DNA from: an uncultured Alistipes sp.
Lineage (GTDB): Bacteria; Bacteroidota; Bacteroidia; Bacteroidales; Rikenellaceae
Direction of reading: 5' to 3'
DNA: 45,252 nt
Assembly: GCA_949286165.1 (NCBI GenBank)
Contig: CASDZK010000056.1
Span: 1-45,252 of the forward strand
The notes under the pieces were generated by a model. It worked only from the letters and a program-made list of their open reading frames with translations. It was not told the DNA's origin and did not search any database. The translations under genes and the position numbers were made by a program. Positions 25,239 through 33,980 of the stretch are shown one piece after another; position 1 is the stretch's first letter, and each line of letters begins with the position of its first letter.

Positions 25239-25240
25239 GC

Positions 25241-25696
25241 TTATCGTTTCATCGCCCGGTCGAGTTCCCGACGGGTGTCTTTTTCCTTCAAATATTCCCG
25301 CTTATCGTAATTTTTACGTCCTTTGGCAATTCCGATGTTCAACTTGGCCAATCCCCGGTCATTGATAAAAAGCTTCAGCCCTACCACGGTCAGTCCTTTG
25401 TCCTGCAAAGCCCGTTCGATCTTGCGCAACTCCTTTTTATTCAAAAGCAGTTTCCGGTCGCGGCGGGGTTGATGGTTGTTGTACGTTCCCCACGCATATT
25501 CGGCAACGTTCATTCCCTTCACATACAGCTCCCCGTCATGGAAATAACAGAAACAGTCGGTCAAAGAGGCCTTGCCCAGACGAATCGACTTGATTTCCGT
25601 GCCGCTCAACACGATTCCGGCAGTATAGGTCTCCAGAATTTCATAGTCGAACGTCGCCCGCTTATTCCGAATATTGATGTCTTTATAATTTGCCAT
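25241..25696 (-). CDS. smpB: SsrA-binding protein SmpB
   Basis: A 151-residue protein with all SmpB landmarks: [29 protein letters not shown] at the N-terminus (GTEIKS is diagnostic), then [26 protein letters not shown], and the basic C-terminal tail [27 protein letters not shown], of which KGRKNYDKR is typical. It binds tmRNA and brings it to stalled ribosomes. It heads a three-gene run with apbE and the lipid kinase and is divergent from miaA. A minus-strand -7 TACCTTTG lies at 25716-25723. Confidence 0.96.
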   Translation of the reverse strand: MANYKDINIRNKRATFDYEILETYTAGIVLSGTEIKSIRLGKASLTDCFCYFHDGELYVKGMNVAEYAWGTYNNHQPRRDRKLLLNKKELRKIERALQDKGLTVVGLKLFINDRGLAKLNIGIAKGRKNYDKREYLKEKDTRRELDRAMKR

Positions 25697-25723
25697 GCTT
25701 CATCATTTTGCCATACAAAGGTA

Positions 25724-25752
25724 TTGAATTTACCGGTTATTTCTTAATTTTA
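25724..25752 (+). promoter_or_regulatory. Promoter of miaA
   Basis: A -33 TTG (25724-25726), 18-base spacer and -7 TAATTTTA (25745-25752). The miaA ATG is at 25771. It lies back-to-back with the smpB -7 box (minus strand, 25716-25723). Confidence 0.45.
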
Positions 25753-25770
25753 CCCCATAAAATCAAGCAT

Positions 25771-26688
25771 ATGAAACTGATCTCCGTCATAGGTCCGACA
25801 GCATCCGGGAAAACCCGGCTGGCAGTACGGCTGGCCCATCATTTCCGCACTGCCGTAATATCGGCGGATTCCAGGCAGGTTTATCGGGGCATGGACATCG
25901 GTACAGGCAAGGACCTATCGGAATACCGGTATATGGGCCGGGACGTTCCTTATTACCTGATCGACGTACAGGAGGCCGGCTACCGGTATAACCTGTTCGA
26001 ATACCAACGCGATTTTCTGAACGTTTACCGCTCTCTGGAAGAGAAGCAACGGGTAGCCGTACTATGCGGAGGCAGCGGGCTGTACATAGACGCGGTAACC
26101 CAAGGATACGATTTGCAGGAAGTTCCGCCCGACCCCGCCCTTCGGGAAGAACTCGAAAAAAAATCGCTGGAAGAACTGACGGAAATACTGGCCGGATTGA
26201 AAAAACTGCACAACACCACCGACATAGACACGAAGAAGAGAGCCGTGCGGGCCATCGAAATAGAGCTGTACGGCCGAAACCATCCGACGGAATACCCCGC
26301 TTATCCCGAAATCGACAACCTGTATATCGGCATCGACCTTCCCCGCGAAGAACGGCGCGCCCGGATATCCCGGCGCCTGCGGCAAAGATTGCAGGAAGGA
26401 CTGGTCGAAGAGGTAGAGGGGCTGTTGTCGCGGATCCCGGCCGAAGACCTGATGTATTACGGACTGGAATACAAATTCGTCACGCGGTACCTGACCGGCG
26501 GATCGACCTATGAAGAAATGACGTCGGGACTGGAAACGGCTATTTTCCAATTCGCCAAACGGCAAATGACCTTCTTCCGCTCCATGGAACGGAAAGGCGC
26601 CGTCATTCACTGGATAGACGGCACGCTCGATGCCGAATCGCTGTTCGGGGAAGCCCTGCGGGAAACCGCAGGATTCCTGCCCGAATGA
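25771..26688 (+). CDS. miaA: tRNA dimethylallyltransferase MiaA
   Basis: A 305-residue enzyme from the ATG at 25771; the frame open to 25690 overlaps smpB and is not coding. The P-loop GPTASGKT is at residues 8-15, the next family motif ISADSRQVYRGMDIGTGK follows, then VPYYLIDV and VLCGGSGLYIDAV. The helical insertion and C-terminal FAKRQMTFFR complete the family pattern. It transfers a dimethylallyl group to A37 of tRNAs reading UNN codons. It is monocistronic, with the sulfatase gene starting 47 bases later. Confidence 0.95.
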   Translation: MKLISVIGPTASGKTRLAVRLAHHFRTAVISADSRQVYRGMDIGTGKDLSEYRYMGRDVPYYLIDVQEAGYRYNLFEYQRDFLNVYRSLEEKQRVAVLCGGSGLYIDAVTQGYDLQEVPPDPALREELEKKSLEELTEILAGLKKLHNTTDIDTKKRAVRAIEIELYGRNHPTEYPAYPEIDNLYIGIDLPREERRARISRRLRQRLQEGLVEEVEGLLSRIPAEDLMYYGLEYKFVTRYLTGGSTYEEMTSGLETAIFQFAKRQMTFFRSMERKGAVIHWIDGTLDAESLFGEALRETAGFLPE

Positions 26689-26735
26689 TCCGGTAACTGT
26701 CGAAAATTTTATACTTTTACGAAAACAAACCGAAT

Positions 26736-28196
26736 ATGCGATACTTCTTATCCACCGGAATTTTAGGGCTGTTGTCCGCAACAACGACACCTCTACAAGC
26801 CTCCCCGCGGCAAGATCGGCCATCCGAGGAACGGAAACCCAACGTCATTTTCTTCATTGCCGACGACATGGGCATCGGCGACATCGGATGCTACGGCCAG
26901 CGGGAAATAAAAACGCCGAACATCGACGCCCTGGCCGACAGCGGCATGCAGTTCATGCAGCATTACGCGGGAGCCACCGTCAGCGGCCCGTCCAGATGCG
27001 TGTTGCTGACGGGGAAACATACGGGACACTGCCACATCCGCGGGAACAAAGAAATCACGGAGGAAAAGATAAACCTGACCGAACGCGACGGATACCGCAT
27101 GACCTACAACGAACCCATACCGGAATCGGAAACCCTGTTGCCGGAAATTTTCCGTCGTGCAGGATACCGGACGGCCTGCATCGGCAAATGGGGATACGGA
27201 ACGCCTTTGGCCGACGACGAATGCCATCCCAACAACCGGGGAATCGACTACTTTTACGGTTATATCGGCCACATGGAAGCGCATTACCATACGCCGAAAT
27301 GGCTATGGGAAAACGATAAAAGAATCGATTTGAACGGAGAAAAATACGCCCCGGAACTCTTCATAGACAAAGCCGTAGCCTTCATCGACGCGCAAAAGAC
27401 GGACTCCGAGCCGTTTTTTCTCTATTACGCGACGGCCCTGCCCCATGCCGGACTGGAAATTCCCGAAGAAGAACGGGACCGGTTCGACGGAAAATTTCAG
27501 GAAAAACCGTTTCCCGCCTCCCATTATGCCGGACAGGAGAAGCCCCGGGCCGCTTACGCTGCCATGATTACCCGGATCGACAACGACGTCGAACGGTTGG
27601 TAAACAAATTGAAAGAAAAAGGAATGCTGGAAAATACCCTCATTGTGTTTACCTCCGATAACGGCACACACCGCGAAGGCGGGCACAACCCCTATTATTT
27701 CGACAGCAACGGCCCGTTTCGGGGGACCAAACGGGACCTGTACGAAGGCGGCATCCGCACGCCGCTGCTGGCATGCTGGCCGGGGAAAATACCGTCCGGC
27801 AGCGTCAGTTACCACGTTTCGGCGTTCTGGGACTGGATGCCGACCTTTTGCGAACTGACCGGCACTCCGGTTCCGGAAGAAACCGACGGCATTTCCTTAT
27901 GTCCCGAACTGCTGCGGAACGGGAGCGAACAACCGAAACACGAATACCTGTATTACGAATTTTTCGAAGAGGGAGGGAAACAGGCCATACTGAAAGACAA
28001 CTGGAAACTGATCCGCCTGTCCGTCCTTTCCCCGCAAAAAACTTATTACGAATTGTACAACCTGTCGTCCGACCCCTCGGAATTGAGGAACGTCGCGGAG
28101 GAGTATCCGCACAAAGTGGTGGAACTTTCGGAAATCATGGACAAAGCCCGGACTCCGTCCTCCATCTGGCAGTTTCCGACGGACCGGCAAAAATAA
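26736..28196 (+). CDS. S1-family sulfatase, serine-type
   Basis: A 486-residue exported sulfatase. The signal peptide is about 1-23 (TGILGLLSATTTPLQAS). The metal site opens with NVIFFIADDMGIGDIGCYG. The modification motif is Ser83-Gly-Pro-Ser-Arg87 followed by LLTGKHTGH, so formylglycine would be made from serine by an anaerobic sulfatase-maturating enzyme, which is not in this window. Later metal ligands are in FTSDNGTHREGGHNP. The architecture is the arylsulfatase A/S1 type acting on sulfated sugars or aryl sulfates; the exact glycan is unknown. The gene is 10 bases upstream of the serine dehydratase gene and probably co-transcribed with it, an odd pairing. Confidence 0.9.
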   Translation: MRYFLSTGILGLLSATTTPLQASPRQDRPSEERKPNVIFFIADDMGIGDIGCYGQREIKTPNIDALADSGMQFMQHYAGATVSGPSRCVLLTGKHTGHCHIRGNKEITEEKINLTERDGYRMTYNEPIPESETLLPEIFRRAGYRTACIGKWGYGTPLADDECHPNNRGIDYFYGYIGHMEAHYHTPKWLWENDKRIDLNGEKYAPELFIDKAVAFIDAQKTDSEPFFLYYATALPHAGLEIPEEERDRFDGKFQEKPFPASHYAGQEKPRAAYAAMITRIDNDVERLVNKLKEKGMLENTLIVFTSDNGTHREGGHNPYYFDSNGPFRGTKRDLYEGGIRTPLLACWPGKIPSGSVSYHVSAFWDWMPTFCELTGTPVPEETDGISLCPELLRNGSEQPKHEYLYYEFFEEGGKQAILKDNWKLIRLSVLSPQKTYYELYNLSSDPSELRNVAEEYPHKVVELSEIMDKARTPSSIWQFPTDRQK

Positions 28197-28206
28197 CTTT
28201 TACAAG

Positions 28207-29412
28207 ATGGAATCGATCAAAGAACTATACCGCATCGGCAACGGTCCTTCCAGCAGCCACACCATGGGCCCCAAAAAAGCCGCGGAAATTTTCCTCGAAA
28301 AAAATCGCGGCGCCGACCATTACGAAGTAACGCTCTACGGCAGTCTGGCCGCCACGGGCAAAGGACACCTGACAGACCAGGCCATTCTGAACGTGTTGCA
28401 GCCCCACGCCCCCACAGCCATCCTGTGGGAGCCCAAAACCTTTCTTCCTTTTCATCCGAACGGCATGCGATTCAAAGCCTATACCGCGGCAGGACTCCAG
28501 ATCGACGAATGGCTGGTATATAGCATCGGAGGCGGGAAAATCGTGGATGAAACCGCACCCCAAGACGAGAAAATAACGATTTACGACATGAACAGCCTTA
28601 CCGAGATACAACGCTGGTGTGAACAAACGGGACGGGCTTACTGGGAATACGTGGAGGAACGGGAAGGCAGCGACATCTGGGATTACCTGATGGAAGTGTG
28701 GGAGGTCATGAAAAACGCCATCCTCCGGGGCATACAGGCGGAAGGCGTGTTGCCGGGAGGCTTGGGAGTGCGCCGTAAAGCAGGAGCCTATTTCATTCGG
28801 GCCAAAGGGTACATCGACTCGCTCAAGAACCGGGGATTAGTGTATGCCTATGCTCTGGCCACTTCGGAGGAAAACGCCGCCGGAGGACTGATCGTAACGG
28901 CCCCGACCTGCGGCTCGTGCGGAGTGTTGCCCTCCGTCTTATTCCACCTGCAAAAATCGCGGGAATTCATGGATATCCGTATTCTGAGGGCCTTGGCCAC
29001 GGCCGCCCTGTTCGGAAATGTCGTCAAGGCCAACGCCTCCATATCGGGAGCGGAAGTCGGTTGTCAGGGCGAAGTGGGCGTCGCCTGCGCCATGGCGGCA
29101 GCCGCCGCCTGCCAGTTGTTCGGCGGCAGTCCGGCACAAATCGAATATGCGGCGGAAATGGGGTTGGAACACCATCTGGGTCTTACCTGCGATCCGGTAT
29201 GCGGCTTAGTGCAGATTCCCTGCATCGAACGAAACGCCTATGCCGCCGCCCGGGCCTTGGACTCCAACATCTACGCGACCTTTTCCGACGGGAAACACCG
29301 GGTAAGTTTCGACCACGTCGTGGAAGTCATGCGACAGACCGGACACGATATTCCCAGCCTCTACAAAGAAACTTCGGAAGGGGGACTGGCCAAGGAATAC
29401 TCGTTGTCGTAA
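28207..29412 (+). CDS. sdaA: L-serine ammonia-lyase (iron-sulfur, single chain)
   Basis: A 401-residue L-serine dehydratase that turns serine into pyruvate and ammonia. The N-terminal domain carries the family signature IGNGPSSSHTMGPKKAAE. The catalytic domain has the Cys ligands of the [4Fe-4S] cluster: APTCGSCGVLPS near residue 235, EVGCQGEVGVACAMAA, and CDPVCGLVQIPC. Both halves found separately in Bacillus (SdaAB/SdaAA) are joined here, as in E. coli. Enzymes of this type are oxygen-sensitive, in line with an anaerobe. It follows the sulfatase by 10 bases. Confidence 0.94.
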   Translation: MESIKELYRIGNGPSSSHTMGPKKAAEIFLEKNRGADHYEVTLYGSLAATGKGHLTDQAILNVLQPHAPTAILWEPKTFLPFHPNGMRFKAYTAAGLQIDEWLVYSIGGGKIVDETAPQDEKITIYDMNSLTEIQRWCEQTGRAYWEYVEEREGSDIWDYLMEVWEVMKNAILRGIQAEGVLPGGLGVRRKAGAYFIRAKGYIDSLKNRGLVYAYALATSEENAAGGLIVTAPTCGSCGVLPSVLFHLQKSREFMDIRILRALATAALFGNVVKANASISGAEVGCQGEVGVACAMAAAAACQLFGGSPAQIEYAAEMGLEHHLGLTCDPVCGLVQIPCIERNAYAAARALDSNIYATFSDGKHRVSFDHVVEVMRQTGHDIPSLYKETSEGGLAKEYSLS

Positions 29413-29435
29413 ATCGCGAAACAGCACGATCCCTC

Positions 29436-29452
29436 CGAGGAATCCTCGTTTT
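29436..29452 (+). terminator. Weak terminator after sdaA
   Basis: CGAGG (29436-29440), a 3-base loop and CCTCG (29444-29448) are followed by TTTT. The stem is short, so strength is doubtful. Confidence 0.35.
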
Positions 29453-29518
29453 CCGAACAGATACAGGAAACGCGCTCATCCCTTTTTCGAAAGAATATTT
29501 CTCTTTTGGGAGAAGAGT

Positions 29519-29550
29519 ATTGCATAATAAAAAAAAACAGTTTATCTTTG
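29519..29550 (+). promoter_or_regulatory. Promoter of the tRNA gene
   Basis: A -33 TTG (29519-29521) and a perfect -7 TATCTTTG (29543-29550) stand 21 bases apart, about 30 bases before the tRNA. Confidence 0.6.
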
Positions 29551-29580
29551 CATCGCATTCCGAAAAAGGAGTGTTGTCAT

Positions 29581-29654
29581 GGCGAGGTAGCTCAGCTGGT
29601 TAGAGCGCATGATTCATAATCATGAGGTCGAGAGTTCAAGTCTCTCTCTCGCTA
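29581..29654 (+). tRNA. tRNA with CAT anticodon, probably elongator Met
   Basis: A full cloverleaf can be drawn: acceptor GGCGAGG / TCTCGCT (two G-U pairs), D arm GCTC…GAGC, anticodon stem CATGA / TCATG with loop TTCATAA (anticodon CAT at 29615-29617), T arm GAGAG / CTCTC with loop TTCAAGT, and discriminator A. The anticodon stem lacks the three G-C pairs of an initiator, so it is elongator tRNA-Met or, less likely, tRNA-Ile2 with lysidine. CCA is not encoded. Its own promoter and terminator flank it. Confidence 0.95.
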
Positions 29655-29663
29655 CCCGAAAAG

Positions 29664-29702
29664 CAAAGGTTGCAATAAAAATGGCAACCTTTGTTTTTTT
29701 TT
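29664..29702 (+). terminator. Intrinsic terminator of the tRNA gene
   Basis: CAAAGGTTGC (29664-29673) pairs with GCAACCTTTG (29684-29693) around a 10-base loop and is followed by nine T's. Confidence 0.9.
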
Positions 29703-29830
29703 ACGCCGGCATCGCCGTCGTCCCTACCGATCGGAACATGGCGGCAATCCGTCGATTTTTCGCGGCATGTTTTCCCCAAACCGGCACGACACGTAACGAA
29801 CCGACTTCAAACACGCGGGAACCGCGTACG

Positions 29831-32800
29831 TTACGGCCTATTTTTTCCCGTCCGGTGTCCGGCGAGAAATTCCGTAGGCGTCACATGATAAGCTTTGTAA
29901 AAAACTTTCGTGAAATAAGACGCCGAATTGAACCCGACCTGAAACGCCACTTCATTGATGCGCAAATCGCTTTCCACCAAAAGCCGGCAGGCCCGCCTCA
30001 ACCGATAATCGCGAAGGTATTCGCCCGGAGTGGCCCCGCTGATCATTTTGACCTTGCGCTGAAGATTCGAACGGCTGATCGAAAGGATGTCGGCCAACGA
30101 TTCCACCGAGAAATTTTCGTCGGACAAATGTTTTTCTATCTCATCGTTCAGTTTTTTCAGGAAGACTTCGTCGCTTTTATTGGTCGCCAACGCCGAATAA
30201 GACATCAGCGGCGAACGGTTGAACGCTTCAAGAAGGCTTTTGCGGTTATTGAGCAAACTGAAAATCTGCGCCCTGAGATACTGCATGGAAAAGGGTTTTT
30301 CGATAAAAACGTCGGCTCCGGCGCGAAGCCCTTCGGCTTTCGAAGCATTGTCGGTTTTGGCAGACAAGAGGATAACCGGAATATGACTGAAATTCACATC
30401 GGTCTTGAGTTTCCGGGTAAACGATATTCCATCGGTCCCCGGCATCATGACGTCCGAAATAATCAGTTCGTAAGTATGTCTTTCCAACAAGGCCAAAGCC
30501 GCGGACGCATCGTCCGCAATATCGACACGATAAAGATTGCCGAGGCTCCGGCCGATGAAAAGCGTCATGTCTTTATTGTCGTCAACCGCCAGCAGGCGCG
30601 GTAAATTCTCTTCCGTTTCGTTTTCCGGCAAAATTTCTTCGTTCGATACCGCCGCAGCCGAATCCCCGGCGACAACGGCGGCAAGACCGGCAAACGTAAA
30701 GGCGAAAACGGCCCCGCCGCCCGGAGCATCGGACACTTCGATCCGCCCTTCGAGCACTTCGGACAGATGCTTTACCAACGACAGTCCGATTCCGTATCCC
30801 CGCTTGCCGTTCTCCCGATCGACCTGATAGAACGGGTCGAATATCCGTTTTTTCTGCGAATCGGGAACGCCTTTGCCGTTATCGGTCACGCTGACCGTAA
30901 ACGAACCGTCCGGATTATGCTGCAACCGCAGGACGATTCGATCCGTAGCGAACTTGAGTGCATTGGCCAGCAAATTGTCGATAATCTTGGTCAGCGCATC
31001 GGGATCGGAGACTACGTTCGAATCTCCTTCGGGCAATTCGAGCGTCAAAGCGATATGCCGGGCCTGGGTCGTCTTGACAAACCGGTCGTAAATTTTCGAA
31101 AGCAATTTCCGCAGGTCGATTTCCCTCGGCATAACGACAGGTTTGCGGGAATCGATCTTCCGGAAATCGAGCAACTGATTGACGAGCGCCAGCAGCCGTT
31201 CCCTGTTTTTCTCGATAATTTGCAGGTTCTGACGGGTCTGGCGGGTCCCGTCCCCCGAAGTGATGATCTCTTCGAGCGGAGCGCTGATCAGACTCAACGG
31301 GGTCCGTATCTCATGGGCTATGTTCACGAAAAATTCGATCTGGGACTGGAACGATTTCTTTTCCGTTTCAGCCATCACAGCCTCCAGTTCGGCAGCCCGT
31401 TTGCGACGAAAACGCCGTAACAGATGCAGCACTGTCAAATAACCGGCAACGACGAGAATAAGAGCATAAACCGCCATGGCGAATGCGGACCGCCAGAAAG
31501 GCGGAAGAATGCGGATCGCCATGCGGGCGACATCCGCGTTCCATACGCCGTCGTTGTTGGAACCTTTTACTTTGAATATGTATCTGCCGGGAGGAAGATC
31601 GAAATAGGTCACGCTCCTGTCATTGCCGACGTCATGCCAATCGGTATCGATCCCTTCGAGCATATAGGCGTAACGGTTGTTCGACGGCGATATGTAGCTC
31701 AGGCTGATATAGGAAACAGTAAACGACGAATAACGGTAAGGCAAATCGATACGATCGCCGCGATACAGGGCGGTTGCGATCTCTTCCTTTCTTTCCGAAG
31801 ACGCCTTTGCCTCAAGCAAATCCATTCCCGTAATTACCACCGGAGGCACGAAACGGTTTTTCGTCTTCGCCAACTCTTCGGGATAAAAACAGCTGAACCC
31901 GTTGATTCCCCCGAAATAAAACTTGCCGTCCCGCGCCTTATGACTGGACTTGAAATTGAACTGGGCGCTCTGCATGCCGTCGTCCTTGTTGAAAACCCGG
32001 AAGTCGTCGGCATTCGGATCGAAACAGATAATACCGACATTGGAACTCAGCCACAAATTTCCGGAAGGATCGTCGAGCACCCCGTACACGACATTGTCGG
32101 GCAACCCCTCGGCCAAAGAAACATTCCGGAAACCGTCCGTCCGGTAATCGTAAAAGAACAGCCCGTCCCCCTGACTGGCAAAAACGAGGTTCTTGCGGGC
32201 ATCGAGATACACGCTGTTGAGTTTCTTCCCCACGATAGGATTGCTGCGATAATTAACGGTATCGTAATGTACCCATTCGTTCTTGTCGATTTTCCACCGT
32301 TTGGCCCCCGCATTCAACGTCGCCAGCCACAAATCGCCGTGTTCGTCCTCCAGCATGTCGCGGACGCATCCGGAACCTTCCGGTATCCGGACAAAATCGC
32401 GCCGCTGCCGGTCGTACCGGTTGAGCCCCTCGCCCGTACCGACGTAGATATCGCCGCGGCGCGTCCGATAAAGCGAGAACACGCAATCGTCGTCGATCGA
32501 CCGGTCGTTCGCGGGATCATGCCGCAAACGGCTTACCCGATTGTTTTTCAAATCATAAACGTCGATCCCGCGGGACATGGTTCCTACCCACAGATCGTTT
32601 CCGTCCAGCAACAGGGATTGAATGTTATGATAAGAGGTTTCGATCGGCTGCGTGATCCGCCGGGTTTTCGCGTCGAAATAGTTCAAGCCTCCGTCTTCGG
32701 TCGCAATCCAGAGATTGCCCGCGGCATCTTCGCAAAATTGTCCTACCGCCCGACCCGAAAGCGTCCCCGGTATATTGTCCGGCCCATACGTTTCGACCGA

Positions 32801-33820
32801 CGCAAGCGACGGATGGAAATAATTGACTCCGCCGAAACAAGTCCCTACCCAAAGCCCGTTTTCTCGGTCCCTGAAAATCGAATAAACGCTCCGGTCGCTC
32901 AGGCTCTGACGGCTATGGGGAACGTCGATCCTCCGCAACCCGCCGGACGAAACGGCATAAAATCCGTCGTCGGTCCCGACGAACGTCACCTCCTCGGAAT
33001 AAGGCAAAATCGCCCGGACCCCAACGATCCGATTTTCCGATTCCTTCCCGCCGTAAGCGGCATAACCGCCCGTATTCCTGTCGTAATGGAAAATTCCGTT
33101 CTCCCGCGTTCCCAACCACAACCCGCCTTGCTCGTCCTCGGCCATGCACAAAACTTCGTCCGCAGGCAACGCACCGTCTGCGGGTTCGAAACAATCGCGA
33201 GCGGCATTGTATCGCAGCAATCCCGAACGGGTCGCCGTCCAGATGTCTCCCGAACGGTCGCGCATAATATGCCATGCGGTATTTTGCCCGAAATCGGTTC
33301 CGACCGTCTCCGCTTTACTCAACCTATTCGCGCCGGTATCGAACACGAACACGCCCTGGTTCATCGTAGCCAGCCAAAGCCGTCCTTTATCGTCGAGCGA
33401 CATGCCATTCACTCCGGAAATAATTTCCGTTCCGTCGGCGGTCTTGGTATTCAGTTTAGTAAACGTCTCGTCGGCCATATGCATGACATACAGGCCGGCA
33501 TCCGTACCCACATACAATATATCGGGCGTTCCCTGAAGCAAACTCCGGACATAGTTGTTCCCCAACGAAAGATTCTCGTCGGGATCGTTGCGGTACACCC
33601 GGAACCCGGTTCCGTCGTAACGGTTCAGCCCCGCTTTAGTCCCGAACCACATGAAGCCGCGCGAGTCCTGAAGCATGCAATGCACGGTATTTTCCGACAA
33701 TCCGTCATCGACGTCTATTTTACGGAAACGGAACGATGACAATTCCTGTCCGGAAATATCGCCGGCAAAAACGAAAAACGATACCGATAAAAAAACAAAC
33801 AGCTTCTTCAAATCGACCAT
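29831..33820 (-). CDS. Hybrid two-component system (HTCS) sensor-regulator
   Basis: A 1329-residue one-protein signalling system. After a signal sequence (LFVFLSVSFFVFAGDIS) come two seven-bladed propellers of regulator-propeller repeats (about 35-690, repeats such as DSRGFMWFGTKAGLNRYDG), a Y_Y_Y domain (about 690-775), and a TM helix (about 785-805). Inside the cell follow HisKA with phospho-acceptor His836 in NIAHEIRTPLSL, HATPase (NLLANALKFA, then GYGIGLSLVKHL), a receiver domain with Asp1123 in ISDVMMPG, and an AraC-type DNA-binding domain (about 1230-1329, GFNSASYFTKVFYKAY). Known role of the family: a periplasmic oligosaccharide binds the propellers, and the AraC domain switches on glycan-use genes. 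Its divergent neighbours (GH43, GH27, GH29) are the likely targets. Confidence 0.95.
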   Translation of the reverse strand: MVDLKKLFVFLSVSFFVFAGDISGQELSSFRFRKIDVDDGLSENTVHCMLQDSRGFMWFGTKAGLNRYDGTGFRVYRNDPDENLSLGNNYVRSLLQGTPDILYVGTDAGLYVMHMADETFTKLNTKTADGTEIISGVNGMSLDDKGRLWLATMNQGVFVFDTGANRLSKAETVGTDFGQNTAWHIMRDRSGDIWTATRSGLLRYNAARDCFEPADGALPADEVLCMAEDEQGGLWLGTRENGIFHYDRNTGGYAAYGGKESENRIVGVRAILPYSEEVTFVGTDDGFYAVSSGGLRRIDVPHSRQSLSDRSVYSIFRDRENGLWVGTCFGGVNYFHPSLASVETYGPDNIPGTLSGRAVGQFCEDAAGNLWIATEDGGLNYFDAKTRRITQPIETSYHNIQSLLLDGNDLWVGTMSRGIDVYDLKNNRVSRLRHDPANDRSIDDDCVFSLYRTRRGDIYVGTGEGLNRYDRQRRDFVRIPEGSGCVRDMLEDEHGDLWLATLNAGAKRWKIDKNEWVHYDTVNYRSNPIVGKKLNSVYLDARKNLVFASQGDGLFFYDYRTDGFRNVSLAEGLPDNVVYGVLDDPSGNLWLSSNVGIICFDPNADDFRVFNKDDGMQSAQFNFKSSHKARDGKFYFGGINGFSCFYPEELAKTKNRFVPPVVITGMDLLEAKASSERKEEIATALYRGDRIDLPYRYSSFTVSYISLSYISPSNNRYAYMLEGIDTDWHDVGNDRSVTYFDLPPGRYIFKVKGSNNDGVWNADVARMAIRILPPFWRSAFAMAVYALILVVAGYLTVLHLLRRFRRKRAAELEAVMAETEKKSFQSQIEFFVNIAHEIRTPLSLISAPLEEIITSGDGTRQTRQNLQIIEKNRERLLALVNQLLDFRKIDSRKPVVMPREIDLRKLLSKIYDRFVKTTQARHIALTLELPEGDSNVVSDPDALTKIIDNLLANALKFATDRIVLRLQHNPDGSFTVSVTDNGKGVPDSQKKRIFDPFYQVDRENGKRGYGIGLSLVKHLSEVLEGRIEVSDAPGGGAVFAFTFAGLAAVVAGDSAAAVSNEEILPENETEENLPRLLAVDDNKDMTLFIGRSLGNLYRVDIADDASAALALLERHTYELIISDVMMPGTDGISFTRKLKTDVNFSHIPVILLSAKTDNASKAEGLRAGADVFIEKPFSMQYLRAQIFSLLNNRKSLLEAFNRSPLMSYSALATNKSDEVFLKKLNDEIEKHLSDENFSVESLADILSISRSNLQRKVKMISGATPGEYLRDYRLRRACRLLVESDLRINEVAFQVGFNSASYFTKVFYKAYHVTPTEFLAGHRTGKNRP

Positions 33821-33886
33821 AGCGGCATTTTTTTCTCAACCGATAGTAAAATTCGGTAAAAATTAAGACAACAACAACCCGACAGC

Positions 33887-33916
33887 GTCAAATAATCGAT
33901 AATTACAAGATTTGAC
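33887..33916. promoter_or_regulatory. Candidate HTCS operator (inverted repeat)
   Basis: GTCAAAT (33887-33893) and ATTTGAC (33910-33916) form a perfect inverted repeat with centres 23 bases apart, about two helical turns. It lies in the 160-base region between the HTCS gene and the divergent GH43 operon, about 35 bases upstream of the GH43 -7 box, a good place for an activator. Binding by the HTCS is inference. Confidence 0.4.
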
Positions 33917-33950
33917 CGAAAAGTAATACTCCCGAACCCCTTTGAAAAAC

Positions 33951-33958
33951 TAATTTTG
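33951..33958 (+). promoter_or_regulatory. -7 element for the GH43-GH27-GH29 genes
   Basis: TAATTTTG matches TAnnTTTG; the ATG follows at 33981. There is no good -33 box, as expected for an activator-dependent promoter. Confidence 0.5.
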
Positions 33959-33980
33959 AGACATCAAAACCGACCGGATC

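Noticed and set aside
29560..29720. tRNA as an integration site
   Set aside because: No second copy of the tRNA 3' end and no integrase next to it; the recombinase at 2014 is 27 kb away.
31424..33739. 771-codon open frame on the plus strand
   Set aside because: It is antisense to the HTCS gene, has no domain, and arises from the GC-rich codon pattern of the real gene.
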